Below are positions 46,241 to 56,356 of a stretch of DNA of 64,000 nucleotides, one piece after another. Positions within the stretch are counted from its first letter, which is position 1, and each line of letters begins with the position of its first letter. This DNA is from Paraglaciecola sp. T6c. Lineage in GTDB: Bacteria; Pseudomonadota; Gammaproteobacteria; Enterobacterales; Alteromonadaceae. A program made the translations under genes and the position numbers. The DNA lies in assembly GCF_000014225.1 (NCBI RefSeq), contig NC_008228.1, forward strand, positions 3,968,001 through 4,032,000. The letters run 5' to 3'. Under the pieces are notes generated by a model. That model was not told where the DNA came from. It ran no database searches and saw only the letters and a list, made by a program, of their open reading frames with translations.

Positions 46241-48913
46241 ATGGCTGATATGATGCATCCGGATGTGGATCCACAAGAAACGCAAGAATGGTTAGATGCC
46301 TTAGACGCAGTATTAGAAGAAGAAGGCATTGACCGTGCGCATTATTTGCTAGAAAGCTTAGTAGAAAAAGCCCGTCGCAATGGTGCGTATTTGCCTTATG
46401 ATGCGACCACAGCATATATCAATACGATCCCTGCAGGCCAAGAGCCTACCATGCCAGGTGACCAAACCATTGAAGCCAACATCCGCAGAGCCATTCGCTG
46501 GAACGCGATGATGATGGTGCTTCGCGGCTCTAAGAAAGACTTAGAGCTAGGCGGCCATATTTCAAGTTTTGCCTCTTCTGCCATGTTGTACGATGTAGGC
46601 TTTAACCACTTTTTCCGCGCACCTAACGAGAAAGATGGCGGTGATTACTTGTTCGTACAAGGTCACGTGTCACCTGGAATATACTCACGTGCATTTATTG
46701 AAGGGCGTCTAAGCGAAGACCAACTTGACGGCTTCCGTCAGGAAGTAGACGGCAAAGGTGTTTCATCTTATCCGCACCCTAAATTAATGCCTGATTTCTG
46801 GCAGTTCCCAACTGTATCTATGGGCTTAGGCCCGATGCAGGCGATTTACTTGGCGCGCTTCTTAAAATACCTGACCAGCCGAGGCCTGAAAGACTGTTCA
46901 GATCAACGCGTATGGTGCTTTATGGGTGACGGTGAAGTCGATGAGCCAGAAAGCTTGGGGGCTATTGGTCTTGCATCACGCGAAGGCCTAGATAACCTAA
47001 CATTTGTCATTAACTGTAACCTACAGCGCCTAGATGGCCCGGTACGTGGTAATGGTAAGATTATCCAGGAACTAGAAGGCACGTTCCGCGGCGCAGGCTG
47101 GGAAGTATTGAAAGTTATTTGGGGTCGTTACTGGGATCCACTATTGGCCCGCGACTCATCAGGCAAATTGCTTGATGTGATGAACGAAACGGTTGATGGT
47201 GAATACCAAAACTACAAAGCGAAAGGCGGTGCTTACACACGTGAGAACTTCTTTGGCAAATACCCTGAGCTAAAAGAAATGGTGTCAAATATGTCAGACG
47301 ATGACATTTGGCGCTTGAACCGTGGCGGTCACGATCCGGTTAAAGTCTACGCTGCGTACAAGCGCGCAACTGAAACCAAAGGTCGTCCACAGGTTATCCT
47401 AGCCAAAACCGTCAAAGGTTACGGCATGGGCTCAGCAGGTGAAGGTAAAAATATCGCTCACAACGTGAAGAAAATGGACGTGGATTCGGTACGTGAATAC
47501 CGTGACCGTTTTAATATTCCTGTTGCAGACGAAGATATTGCAAACTTGCCGTATTTCAAATTTGCTGAAGACAGCGAGGAAATGAAATACATGCGTGCCC
47601 GCCGTGAGTCGCTACATGGTTATATGCCAGTACGTCTTGCAAAAAGCACTGAAGACTTACCTGCTCCTCCTCTTAAAGCGTTTGAAGCGATTACTAAAGG
47701 ATCGGGTGATCGTGAAATCTCGACCACTATGGCCTTCGTTCGTGTACTCACCGTTATGTTGAAAGACAAAAAAGTCGGTTCTCGCGTCGTGCCCATCATT
47801 CCTGATGAAGCTCGTACGTTTGGTATGGAAGGCTTATTCCGTCAAGTTGGTATCTATTCCAATGGCGGTCAAAAGTACGTCCCTCAAGATAAAGATCAAG
47901 TGGCTTACTATCGTGAAGACGAAAAGGGCCAAGTACTGCAAGAAGGTATTAACGAGCTAGGCGCAATGGCCTCGTTTGTTGCGGCTGGTACGTCATATTC
48001 GACCAACGATTTGCCTATGATCCCTGTTTATATTTACTACTCAATGTTCGGTTTCCAACGTGTTGGTGACATGGCGTGGGCAGCGGGTGACAGTCAAACA
48101 CGCGGTTTCTTAGTCGGCGGTACAGCGGGTAGAACAACCCTCAACGGCGAAGGTTTACAGCACCAAGATGGTCACAGCCACATTCAAGCTGGCTTAATTC
48201 CTAACTGTGTGTCTTATGACCCAACCTATGGTTACGAAATTGCCGTTATCGTTCAAGACGGTATGCGCCGGATGTTTGAAGAGCAAGAGAACGTGTTCTA
48301 TTACCTGACCGTAATGAATGAAAACTACGTTCAACCAGCTATGCCTGACAACGTTAGCGAAGGTATCGTCAAAGGTATTTATAAACTTGAGCATCAAGGT
48401 AACGCCAGCAACAAGACCAAGGTGAAACTGCTTGGCTCTGGCACCATCTTAGAGCAAGTGCGTGAAGCCGCTAAGATTTTGCATGACAAGTACTCTGTTG
48501 CATCAGAAGTCTACAGCGTGACCTCATTCAATGAGTTGGGTCGTGACGGCTTGGATTGCGAGCACTTTAACTTGTTGAATCCTGAAAAAGAGCAACGCGT
48601 TCCTTACATCACGACAGTGTTAAACGACGGTTTTGATGGCCCTACTATCGCAGCAACGGATTACATCAAAACTTATGTAGACCAAGTACGTGCGTTTGTT
48701 CCAGGTCAATACAAAGTGCTAGGCACAGACGGTTTCGGCCGCTCAGATAGCCGCGCTAACTTGCGTCATCATTTTGAAGTAGATGCTAAATTCGTGGTCA
48801 TTGCTGCCCTTCGTGAATTAGTTACAGCGGGTAACATCGATAAGAAAGTATTGGTAGATGCGATTGCAGAATATGGCATTGACCAAAATAAAATTAACCC
48901 GCTTTACGCATAA
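46241..48913 (+). CDS. aceE: Pyruvate dehydrogenase E1 component
   Basis: An 890-residue homodimeric-type E1 that decarboxylates pyruvate using thiamine diphosphate. The ThDP motif GDGEVDEPESLGAIGLASRE is present with the ensuing NCNLQRLDGPVRGN, as is the active-site loop GGTAGRTTLNGEGLQHQDGH. Length is standard (Escherichia coli 887). AGGAGAGCACC gives a strong ribosome site before ATG. It is followed by aceF 20 bases downstream. Confidence 0.98.
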   Translation: MADMMHPDVDPQETQEWLDALDAVLEEEGIDRAHYLLESLVEKARRNGAYLPYDATTAYINTIPAGQEPTMPGDQTIEANIRRAIRWNAMMMVLRGSKKDLELGGHISSFASSAMLYDVGFNHFFRAPNEKDGGDYLFVQGHVSPGIYSRAFIEGRLSEDQLDGFRQEVDGKGVSSYPHPKLMPDFWQFPTVSMGLGPMQAIYLARFLKYLTSRGLKDCSDQRVWCFMGDGEVDEPESLGAIGLASREGLDNLTFVINCNLQRLDGPVRGNGKIIQELEGTFRGAGWEVLKVIWGRYWDPLLARDSSGKLLDVMNETVDGEYQNYKAKGGAYTRENFFGKYPELKEMVSNMSDDDIWRLNRGGHDPVKVYAAYKRATETKGRPQVILAKTVKGYGMGSAGEGKNIAHNVKKMDVDSVREYRDRFNIPVADEDIANLPYFKFAEDSEEMKYMRARRESLHGYMPVRLAKSTEDLPAPPLKAFEAITKGSGDREISTTMAFVRVLTVMLKDKKVGSRVVPIIPDEARTFGMEGLFRQVGIYSNGGQKYVPQDKDQVAYYREDEKGQVLQEGINELGAMASFVAAGTSYSTNDLPMIPVYIYYSMFGFQRVGDMAWAAGDSQTRGFLVGGTAGRTTLNGEGLQHQDGHSHIQAGLIPNCVSYDPTYGYEIAVIVQDGMRRMFEEQENVFYYLTVMNENYVQPAMPDNVSEGIVKGIYKLEHQGNASNKTKVKLLGSGTILEQVREAAKILHDKYSVASEVYSVTSFNELGRDGLDCEHFNLLNPEKEQRVPYITTVLNDGFDGPTIAATDYIKTYVDQVRAFVPGQYKVLGTDGFGRSDSRANLRHHFEVDAKFVVIAALRELVTAGNIDKKVLVDAIAEYGIDQNKINPLYA

Positions 48914-48933
48914 CCATTGAGGATTAAATCAAA

Positions 48934-50928
48934 ATGTCAGATATAAAAGATGTATTGGTACCCGATGTGGGTGGCGACGAAGTAGAAGTCATTGAAGTAC
49001 TTGTTGCTGTTGGCGACGACGTTGACGCAGAAGCATCCCTTATCACGGTAGAAAGCGATAAAGCGAGCATGGATATCCCTGCCCCTTTCGCTGGTAAAAT
49101 CAGTGATATTTCGGTCAAGGTCGGTGACAAAATCAGCCAAGACCAACTGATCATGAAAATGTCCAGTGGTGACAGCGCACCCGCAGCTCAAGAGTCTCAA
49201 GAGCAAGCCCCTGAGCCTGCTAAGACTGAAGCTGCCAGCCCTGCGAAAGAAGAAGCACCAGCGGCTTCTTCAGCAGCACAAGTGATTGAAGTGACCGTAC
49301 CCGACATCGGTGGTGACACCGATGTTGAGGTCATTGAAATCCTTGTCGCCGCCGGCGATAGCATCGAAGAAGAAACAGGCCTTGTCACCCTTGAAACAGA
49401 CAAAGCCACTATGGACGTTCCTTCACCTAAAGCAGGTGTTGTTAAAGAAGTGAAACTCAGTACTGGTGATAAAGTATCTGAAGGCTCACTAGTGATTTTG
49501 CTTGAAGTCGCAGGCAGTGCGCAAGCTGACTCTGCACCTCAAGCACAAGCAGCGCCGGCTCAAAAGCAAACTCAAGCCGAAAGTGCCCCTGCAGCACAAG
49601 AAGAACAAACCTCTGGCGAACCTGAAACGATTGAAGTGACTGTACCGGATATCGGTGGCGACACTGATGTCGATGTCATTGAAGTCTTAGTTGCCGTTGG
49701 TGATGAAATCGAAGAAGAAACCGGTTTAATCACACTTGAAACAGACAAAGCGACCATGGACGTCCCCGCACCTAAAGCGGGTGTGGTTAAAGAGCTTAAA
49801 ATCAACGTTGGTGATAAGGTTTCAGAAGGTTCAGTCGTGCTTCTGCTTGAAGTCGCTGGTAGCGCTGTGAAAGCAGCGCCTAAGGCTGCACCTAAAGCAC
49901 CTGAGCCACAAGCATTACAAACATCAGCGCCTGCGCAACAAGCCCCTAAATCAGCCCCTGTGCCTCATCATCCTTCAGCGGGTGAGCGCGGTAAAGCAGG
50001 GAAAGTACATGCCTCACCTTCGGTACGTCGTGTAGCTCGTGAATTTGGTGTTGATTTAACCCAAGTCAAAGGCACTGGCCCTAAAAACCGTGTGTTAAAA
50101 GAAGATGTTCAATCTTACGTTAAGTATGAATTGTCTCGTCCTAAGATGACCTCAGGTTCTTCGGTTAATGCTGGCGGTGGCGGTTTACAAGTGCTTGCGC
50201 CACCTAAAGTTGATTTCAGCAAATTCGGCGAAATAGAAGAAATTCCATTGACTCGTATCCAGAAGATTTCTGGACCGAACTTGCATCGCAACTGGGTCAC
50301 TATCCCACACGTCACTCAGTTTGAAGAAGCTGATATCACAGACTTAGAAGCATTCCGTAAGCAGCAAAATGTGGTTGCTGAGAAGAAAAAGCTTGGCTTT
50401 AAAATAACGCCATTGGTCTTCATGATGAAAGCCGTAGCGGATGCCCTTCAAGCGTACCCCGTGTTTAATTCTTCTTTGTCTGAATCAGGTGAAAGCTTGA
50501 TCCAGAAGAAGTATTTCCACGTGGGTATTGCGGTAGAAACACCAAACGGTTTAGTTGTACCTGTGGTACGTGATGTTGATAAGAAAGGCATTTACGAGCT
50601 ATCGAAAGAATTGATGGATATAAGCATCAAGGCGCGAGACGGCAAACTGAAGGCGGCTGACATGCAAGGTAGTTGTTTTACCATTTCCAGCCTAGGCGGA
50701 ATTGGCGGAACCGCGTTTACCCCTATTGTAAATGCGCCAGATGTCGCCATATTAGGTGTGTCTAAAAGTGAAATGAAGCCGAAATGGAACGGTAAAGACT
50801 TCGAACCAAGGCTAATGTTGCCTTTATCTTTGTCTTACGATCACCGAGTCATTGATGGCGCAGTTGCCGCACGCTTCGCTGTACACTTGGGCAAAGTCCT
50901 AGGTGACTTGCGCGAAATGTTACTGTAA
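48934..50928 (+). CDS. aceF: Dihydrolipoamide acetyltransferase (E2), three lipoyl domains
   Basis: A 664-residue E2 core protein. Three lipoyl domains carry the lipoylated Lys43 (ESDKASMD), Lys157 (ETDKATMD) and Lys272 (ETDKATMD), joined by Ala/Pro/Gln-rich flexible linkers. A peripheral-subunit-binding domain follows (about 365-400, [16 protein letters not shown]), then the catalytic acyltransferase domain with [12 protein letters not shown] near residue 636. Domains two and three are close copies; the first is more divergent. The number of lipoyl domains matches Escherichia coli. A terminator follows. Confidence 0.97.
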   Translation: MSDIKDVLVPDVGGDEVEVIEVLVAVGDDVDAEASLITVESDKASMDIPAPFAGKISDISVKVGDKISQDQLIMKMSSGDSAPAAQESQEQAPEPAKTEAASPAKEEAPAASSAAQVIEVTVPDIGGDTDVEVIEILVAAGDSIEEETGLVTLETDKATMDVPSPKAGVVKEVKLSTGDKVSEGSLVILLEVAGSAQADSAPQAQAAPAQKQTQAESAPAAQEEQTSGEPETIEVTVPDIGGDTDVDVIEVLVAVGDEIEEETGLITLETDKATMDVPAPKAGVVKELKINVGDKVSEGSVVLLLEVAGSAVKAAPKAAPKAPEPQALQTSAPAQQAPKSAPVPHHPSAGERGKAGKVHASPSVRRVAREFGVDLTQVKGTGPKNRVLKEDVQSYVKYELSRPKMTSGSSVNAGGGGLQVLAPPKVDFSKFGEIEEIPLTRIQKISGPNLHRNWVTIPHVTQFEEADITDLEAFRKQQNVVAEKKKLGFKITPLVFMMKAVADALQAYPVFNSSLSESGESLIQKKYFHVGIAVETPNGLVVPVVRDVDKKGIYELSKELMDISIKARDGKLKAADMQGSCFTISSLGGIGGTAFTPIVNAPDVAILGVSKSEMKPKWNGKDFEPRLMLPLSLSYDHRVIDGAVAARFAVHLGKVLGDLREMLL

Positions 50929-50938
50929 CGAACAGCTA

Positions 50939-50974
50939 GGCGATAATGTACAAAAAGTTATCGCCTTTTCTTTG
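50939..50974 (+). terminator. Terminator between aceF and lpdA
   Basis: GGCGATAA pairs with TTATCGCC around an 11-base loop, followed by TTTTCTTT. It begins 10 bases past the aceF stop and can separate aceEF from lpdA expression. Confidence 0.85.
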
Positions 50975-51000
50975 CTAACCAGACATCGGCTAGGTAGAAT
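50972..51000 (+). promoter_or_regulatory. Sigma-70 promoter of lpdA
   Basis: TTGCTA (50972-50977) and TAGAAT (50995-51000) are separated by 17 bases, just after the aceF terminator and 40 bases before the lpdA start. An independent promoter fits an E3 shared with other 2-oxoacid dehydrogenases. Confidence 0.6.
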
Positions 51001-51040
51001 TTCCTAGAGTCTGGAAGAAAATCAATAGATTGAGGTCAAA

Positions 51041-52465
51041 ATGAGTGAAATTAAAACTCAGTTGGTAGTGCTTGGTGCGGGCCCTGGTGGTTATTCCGCG
51101 GCTTTCCGTGCTGCTGACTTAGGAATCGAAACAGTAATTGTTGACGTAAACAGCAAGCTAGGTGGTGTGTGCTTAAACGTAGGGTGTATCCCTTCAAAAG
51201 CTCTGCTTCATGTAGCAAAGGTAATCGAAGAAGCTAAAGCGTTATCGGCTCATGGTGTCGATTTTGGCGCGCCAAAATTTGATTTAGACAAAATTCGTGA
51301 CTGGAAAGACAGTGTAGTTGACAAGCTCACTGGTGGTCTCGCTGGCATGTCTAAAATGCGTAAAGTGAAACACGTGCAAGGTTACGGCAAATTCACAGGC
51401 AGTAACACCCTTGAAGTGAAAGGCGACGACGGCACAACCACAATTTCTTTTGACAACGCTATTATTGCCGCCGGCTCTGAGCCTGTTAGCTTGCCTTTTA
51501 TCCCTCAAGATGACCCTCGGGTAATCGACTCAACTGGCGCCCTAGAGATGAAAGACATCCCTGGTAAAATGCTAGTTCTAGGCGGTGGTATCATCGGTCT
51601 TGAAATGGGTACGGTATACAGTGCGTTAGGTTCACAAATTGACGTGGTTGAGTTCTTGGATCAATTGGTGCCAGCAGCTGACAAGGACATCGTTAAAATT
51701 TACCAAAAAACCGTTAAAGACAAATTCAACATCATGCTTGAAACCAAAGTGACTGCGGTTGAAGCGAAAGATGACGGTTTGTACGTGACGTTTGAAGGCA
51801 AACAAGCACCGGCAGAACCGGTTAAATACGACAAAGTATTGGTTGCAGTGGGTCGTCGTCCTAACGGTAAGTTAGTTGACGCTGACAAAGCTGGTGTAAC
51901 CGTTGATGAGCGCGGGTTTATCAATGTTGATAAGCAAATGCGCACCAACGTTAGCAGCATTTTTGCTATCGGTGACCTAGTAGGTCAACCTATGCTTGCT
52001 CACAAAGCCGTACATGAAGGCCATGTAGCGGCTGAAGTTATTTCTGGTATGAAGCATTACTTTGACCCGAAATGCATTCCTTCTGTTGCCTACACTGAGC
52101 CAGAAATGGCTTGGGTGGGGTTAACTGAAAAAGAAGCAAAAGAGCAAGGTATAAGCTTTGAAACAGCTAACTTCCCTTGGGCAGCTTCCGGTCGAGCAAT
52201 CGCTTCTGCTGCTACCAACGGTATGACTAAGCTTATTTTCGATAAAGACACTCACCGCATCATCGGTGGTGCCATTGTGGGTACCAACGCAGGCGAAATG
52301 CTTGGCGAAATTGGTCTTGCGATCGAAATGGGTGCTGATGCTGAAGACATCGCATTGACTATCCATGCTCACCCTACCTTGAATGAGTCTATAGGTCTGG
52401 CTGCTGAAATGTACGAAGGTAGCATTACAGATTTGCCTAACCCGAAAGCGAAAAAGAAAAAGTAA
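51041..52465 (+). CDS. lpdA: Dihydrolipoamide dehydrogenase (E3)
   Basis: A 474-residue FAD flavoenzyme that reoxidises dihydrolipoamide. The FAD-binding start VVLGAGPGGYSAAFRAADLG, the redox disulfide in GGVCLNVGCIPSKALL, the NAD-binding LVLGGGIIGLEMGTVYSALG, and the C-terminal HAHPTLNESIGLAAEM with the catalytic His are all present. It serves the pyruvate dehydrogenase encoded upstream and probably the 2-oxoglutarate dehydrogenase and glycine cleavage systems. Own promoter and terminators flank it. Confidence 0.98.
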   Translation: MSEIKTQLVVLGAGPGGYSAAFRAADLGIETVIVDVNSKLGGVCLNVGCIPSKALLHVAKVIEEAKALSAHGVDFGAPKFDLDKIRDWKDSVVDKLTGGLAGMSKMRKVKHVQGYGKFTGSNTLEVKGDDGTTTISFDNAIIAAGSEPVSLPFIPQDDPRVIDSTGALEMKDIPGKMLVLGGGIIGLEMGTVYSALGSQIDVVEFLDQLVPAADKDIVKIYQKTVKDKFNIMLETKVTAVEAKDDGLYVTFEGKQAPAEPVKYDKVLVAVGRRPNGKLVDADKAGVTVDERGFINVDKQMRTNVSSIFAIGDLVGQPMLAHKAVHEGHVAAEVISGMKHYFDPKCIPSVAYTEPEMAWVGLTEKEAKEQGISFETANFPWAASGRAIASAATNGMTKLIFDKDTHRIIGGAIVGTNAGEMLGEIGLAIEMGADAEDIALTIHAHPTLNESIGLAAEMYEGSITDLPNPKAKKKK

Positions 52466-52493
52466 TATTTTTTAACCGCTTGCACGTTAGATT

Positions 52494-52519
52494 TTAAAAG
52501 GGCCTCAGGGCCCTTTTTT
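52494..52519 (+). terminator. Terminator of lpdA
   Basis: AAAAGGGCC pairs with GGGCCCTTTT around a short TCA loop, followed by T residues. It lies about 30 bases after the lpdA stop codon. Confidence 0.88.
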
Positions 52520-52749
52520 ATTGCTCCCAATATGCTCTAGCTCTTATTTCCAACAGCGATGACTCGATGAATAACCTTTATAACGTGAAATACGCTGGAA
52601 TTATCTGAAATTCAGCTAAATGCAATGTGTTACAAATTATCACACTTATTATGCGATTCTTAGAGCTAAGGATTTTGCACTTAACGGTTGTTGACATTAG
52701 ACTGCTCGCTGCCTAAACGACAGAATAAAAGTGAGTGCACTGCCCGTTC

Positions 52750-52765
52750 TCGTGACGTATCACGA
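52750..52765. promoter_or_regulatory. Palindrome TCGTGA-N4-TCACGA upstream of M13 gene
   Basis: A perfect 6-bp inverted repeat with a CGTA centre lies about 43 bases before the M13 peptidase start, close to a CATAAT -10-like sequence. It may be an operator; the regulator is unknown. Confidence 0.35.
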
Positions 52766-52807
52766 ACTTTAGGCATAATGGTGTAACATCACTTCACAAG
52801 GAAAAAT

Positions 52808-54889
52808 ATGAAAAAGCTATCTTTAGTAGCAATGAGTGTATGCATTGCATTGGGTTTGAGCGCTTGTAGTCCTAGCCCTGAAAAAGAGTCAGAAACAAAA
52901 CAAGAAATCACAAAAGTCGCTGAGAAAAAGGCTCCTGAATTATCAGGTATCGACTTAACGGCAATTGATAAAACCGTTCGTCCTCAAGACGACTTGTTTC
53001 GTTACGTAAATGGTACATGGCTTGAAACCACAGAGATTCCAGGAGATAAGTCTCGTTATGGTGTATTCAACGTGTTATATGATGATACCCAAGATCATCT
53101 TAAAACCATCATCCAAGAAGCTGCTGACAGCAACGCCAAGAAAGGCACCAATACGCAAAAATTAGGCGACATGTATAACAGTTACATGAACGTTGAATTA
53201 GCCAACTCCTTAGGCCTTTCACCACTTAAAGCTGAGCTTGATAGTATTAACGATATCAGAGATATGAAGCAAATATCGGCTAAATTTGGTGAGCTTTACA
53301 CTAAAGGTATTGGCGGGATCTTCAACTTCTATGTGTCACCTGATGCCAAGAAACCTGAAGTTGTTGGTATGTACTTAGTGCAAGGCGGCTTGACCTTGCC
53401 TGATCGTGACTATTACAGTAAAGACGAAGAAAAATTCGTTAACTTCCGTAATGCAACGCAAACATACATGGCAGCTCTACTAGAAAAAGCTGGCGTAAGT
53501 GATCCTGAGCAAGCCGCTTCAGAGTTAATGGATTTAGAAAAAGACATAGCCTCCAAGCACATCTCGCGCGTAGAAAGCCGTGATGCAGAAAAAAACTACA
53601 ACAAACGCAGCGCGCAAGAAGTAACCAGCTTAATGGGCGGTAGCTTTGACTGGCAGGCTTATGCTGCTGCTAGCGGTATCAGCAGTGTGGATGAAATTAT
53701 CGTGCGCAACATGCCTTACTTTGAAGCCGTAGGCGAGATATACGCAAACCATGACGTGCAAGTTTGGAAGAACTATCTCACTTACAATTTGCTCGATGCT
53801 TACGCCTCTCGTTTAGATGAAGAACTGGTTAACCTACATTTCGATTTCCACTCAAAGACGTTGAACGGTATTCCTGAGCAGCAACCTCGCTGGAAACGTG
53901 CAGTTGCCGCAACCAGTGGCGTATTAGGTGAAGTACTCGGCCAGCAATACGTTGAACGTCACTTTACCCCAGAAGCAAAAGCAAAAATGGATGAGTTAGT
54001 TAAAAACTTGACCAAAGCGTACGGTGAAAGCATCGATCAACTCGATTGGATGACGCCTGAAACGAAAAAGGCTGCCCGTGAAAAGCTTGCTAAGTTTACC
54101 CCAAAAATCGGCTACCCTGATAAGTGGTTGAACTACGATGATCTAACCATTGCCGCAGACGACTTAGTCGGCAACTATCTGCGTTATTTCGAATTCGATC
54201 ACGCAGTAGATGTAGCTAAAATTGGCAAACCCGTCGATAAAGCAGATTGGGGCATGACACCGCAGACAATCAATGCTTACTACAGCCCGGTACGCAACGA
54301 AATCGTGTTCCCTGCAGGCATATTGCAATCACCGTTTTTTGATATGACCGCTGATGATGCTGTTAATTACGGCGCTATAGGAGCGGTAATTGGCCATGAA
54401 ATTGGCCATGGTTTTGACGACCAAGGCTCAAAGTACGATGGCGAAGGTAACTTGCGTAGCTGGTGGAGTGATGAAGATCGCGCCGCATTCGATGTGCTTG
54501 GTAAAAAGCTTGTGGCCCAATTTGACGCTTACGAACCCATCCCAGGTCAGCACGTAAACGGTGAGTTGACTTTAGGTGAAAACATTGGCGATTTAGCCGG
54601 TGTGACTATCGGCTACAAAGCCTATCACATGTCACTTGGTGATAAAGAAGGCAAGGTCATTGACGGCCTAACCGGTGACCAGCGCTTCTTTATGGGATAT
54701 GCCCAAGTATGGCGTAGCAAAATGCGTGAAGATGCTTTACGTGCTCGCTTGCTTAGTGACCCACACTCACCTGGCGAATACCGTGTAAACGGCATAGTAG
54801 GTAACGTTGATGCTTTCTATGAGGCCTTTGACGTTAAAGAAGGTGATAACATGTATCTGAAGCCTGAAGACCGCGTTAAAATCTGGTAA
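52808..54889 (+). CDS. M13-family zinc metallopeptidase, lipoprotein (PepO-like)
   Basis: A 693-residue neprilysin-type (M13) peptidase with a lipoprotein signal (GLSACS; acylated Cys20). The N-terminal M13 domain runs from about residue 55 (TVRPQDDLFRYVNGTWLETT), and the catalytic domain bears HEIGH at residues 530-534, with ligand Glu591 in GENIGDLAGV. The tail ends with the family ending KPEDRVKIW. It cleaves short oligopeptides in the periplasm or at the envelope. AAGGA precedes the ATG. It is monocistronic, followed by a terminator. Confidence 0.93.
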   Translation: MKKLSLVAMSVCIALGLSACSPSPEKESETKQEITKVAEKKAPELSGIDLTAIDKTVRPQDDLFRYVNGTWLETTEIPGDKSRYGVFNVLYDDTQDHLKTIIQEAADSNAKKGTNTQKLGDMYNSYMNVELANSLGLSPLKAELDSINDIRDMKQISAKFGELYTKGIGGIFNFYVSPDAKKPEVVGMYLVQGGLTLPDRDYYSKDEEKFVNFRNATQTYMAALLEKAGVSDPEQAASELMDLEKDIASKHISRVESRDAEKNYNKRSAQEVTSLMGGSFDWQAYAAASGISSVDEIIVRNMPYFEAVGEIYANHDVQVWKNYLTYNLLDAYASRLDEELVNLHFDFHSKTLNGIPEQQPRWKRAVAATSGVLGEVLGQQYVERHFTPEAKAKMDELVKNLTKAYGESIDQLDWMTPETKKAAREKLAKFTPKIGYPDKWLNYDDLTIAADDLVGNYLRYFEFDHAVDVAKIGKPVDKADWGMTPQTINAYYSPVRNEIVFPAGILQSPFFDMTADDAVNYGAIGAVIGHEIGHGFDDQGSKYDGEGNLRSWWSDEDRAAFDVLGKKLVAQFDAYEPIPGQHVNGELTLGENIGDLAGVTIGYKAYHMSLGDKEGKVIDGLTGDQRFFMGYAQVWRSKMREDALRARLLSDPHSPGEYRVNGIVGNVDAFYEAFDVKEGDNMYLKPEDRVKIW

Positions 54890-54923
54890 TCAATGGTCGG
54901 TCTTTGATCGCCTAGCTATGATT

Positions 54924-54960
54924 AAAAGCCAATTGAGGTGCTCCTTGATTGGCTTTTTTA
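54924..54960 (+). terminator. Terminator of M13 peptidase gene
   Basis: AAAAGCCAAT and ATTGGCTTTTTT pair around a 14-base loop, with the T tract continuing. It lies about 35 bases after the stop codon. Confidence 0.8.
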
Positions 54961-54972
54961 TTCCTTTGAGCT

Positions 54973-55293
54973 ATGAGCTTTAGCGGTACCAATTTCCCCC
55001 AGCCCGACGTAAACTTTAACTATTCCTTTTATCGAGGCCTAGCGGTGCAACAACTCGAAATATTCCACATTGAAAGTCCTTGTATTGGCGTTTGCCAAGC
55101 AGGCCCGCGTGGATATTGCTTAGGCTGTTATCGCTCTAGAGAAGAACGGTTGCACTGGATCAACTTAGACGATCAAGTAAAAAGTAAGATTGTGAAGGCT
55201 TGTGCTCTGCGTAAAAAACGTGCTTTTGCGCGAAAGCGCAGCCAAGACGCGCCTCCCCCACACCCGCCTATTCAGGGCGACTTACTAGACTAA
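54973..55293 (+). CDS. DUF1289 cysteine-rich small protein
   Basis: A 106-residue protein with the DUF1289 motif: four cysteines in SPCIGVCQAGPRGYCLGCYR (about residues 36-55). This resembles a small metal- or cluster-binding site; the family has no established function. The start is uncertain: ATG at 54973 or GTG at 55045, the latter with GAGG seven bases upstream and closer to the usual family length. The tail is rich in Arg/Lys and Pro. It ends with a four-base overlap against the hydrolase on the opposite strand. Confidence 0.8.
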   Translation: MSFSGTNFPQPDVNFNYSFYRGLAVQQLEIFHIESPCIGVCQAGPRGYCLGCYRSREERLHWINLDDQVKSKIVKACALRKKRAFARKRSQDAPPPHPPIQGDLLD

Positions 55294-56231
55294 ACCGCGG
55301 CTTTTAGTCGCTCACTGACCTTTCTTAAATCTGCACTGTGTGCGATGTTTGCTATATCGCTGACGATAGACTGCCACAATTCAATGGGCAACGTATGCCC
55401 CATTCCAGCATAAATTTTCAATATCGCGTTATCAATTGCGCTCGCGGTTGCTTGGCCGTTATTCACTGGAAGCAAGGGGTCACCCTCACCGTGAATAACC
55501 AATGTTGGTAAAGATAAGCGATTCAGGTCGCTGGTGCGATCCTTAGCCGTTAAAATAGCAGCAAACTGGCGTAGTACTCCATCTGTGCTAACCCCTATTT
55601 CATATGCTCGCCGCACTAGATTTTGCGTTCGAGGTAAGTCGAAGGTATAAAAATGACCATGCAGTAATCGCCAAAATTCAACACCACTTTCGATGCATTT
55701 TTCACGCTCTTTAGGCATCGGTTTCAACAGCTTAAGTAATACCATTTTGTCAGGCTTATACAGGTTTTTATCACCGGTACTAGACATAATAGATGTCAAG
55801 CTCAGGACGTTTTGCGGATGATGTATGGCCAATAGCTGAGCTATCATTCCTCCCATTGATGCGCCCACTATATGGGCTTTAGTGATCCCTAATTGCGCCA
55901 TCAAACTGACCACATCATCTGCCATATCTTTTAATGAATATGGGGTAGAAACCGTTGCGTCAAACAATCCACTTGCCGCCAACTGCAATAAATTCGGAGG
56001 CAAGCTATCAGCCAGTACTGTGCTCTCTCCCACATCTCGATTATCGAAGCGGATCACCCAGAAGCCTTGTTCGGCGAGCATGTTACAGAACCCATCTTCC
56101 CAGAAAATGCGCTGGGCCCCTAGCCCCATAATCAGCATGATTGAGGGGTTTTCGCACTTACCAAAAGCATCAAAAGCAAGGCGAACAGCGCCGGCGTGAT
56201 TTCTCAATTCTACAGGTAGAGCATGGGGCAT
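55290..56231 (-). CDS. Alpha/beta-hydrolase
   Basis: A 313-residue cytoplasmic alpha/beta-hydrolase. Features are IMLIMGLGAQRIFW (oxyanion loop), RFDNRDVGEST, the elbow VGASMGGMIAQLLA with the nucleophile Ser, the Asp in HGEGDPLLPVNNG and His in YAGMGHTLPIE. The pattern matches epoxide-hydrolase / aclacinomycin-methylesterase-like proteins, whose substrates are diverse. ATG at 56231 is preferred to a GTG 24 bases upstream because AGG lies nine bases before it. It faces the HDOD gene divergently. Confidence 0.82.
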   Translation of the reverse strand: MPHALPVELRNHAGAVRLAFDAFGKCENPSIMLIMGLGAQRIFWEDGFCNMLAEQGFWVIRFDNRDVGESTVLADSLPPNLLQLAASGLFDATVSTPYSLKDMADDVVSLMAQLGITKAHIVGASMGGMIAQLLAIHHPQNVLSLTSIMSSTGDKNLYKPDKMVLLKLLKPMPKEREKCIESGVEFWRLLHGHFYTFDLPRTQNLVRRAYEIGVSTDGVLRQFAAILTAKDRTSDLNRLSLPTLVIHGEGDPLLPVNNGQATASAIDNAILKIYAGMGHTLPIELWQSIVSDIANIAHSADLRKVSERLKAAV

Positions 56232-56356
56232 AAATAAGGACCTAAATGAAGACACTCCGTTTTGGCCTGTAAAAGCGCCTTTAGTTCAATGTCAATATTG
56301 CAACAATGAGGGCTATACTGAGCGACTAATAATAATAAAAATCAAAGAGCCAGCTT

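Larger units (their letters stand above)
52466..52807. other. Spacer between lpdA and M13 peptidase
   Basis: This 342-base gap holds the lpdA terminator (52494-52519), a possible -35 TTGACA near 52689 and a 6-bp palindrome at 52750-52765 (TCGTGA-CGTA-TCACGA). No gene was recognised. Confidence 0.6.

Noticed and set aside
49277-49860. Long direct repeat inside aceF as a mobile or recombination element
   Set aside because: It simply encodes lipoyl domains two and three of E2, a normal internal duplication.
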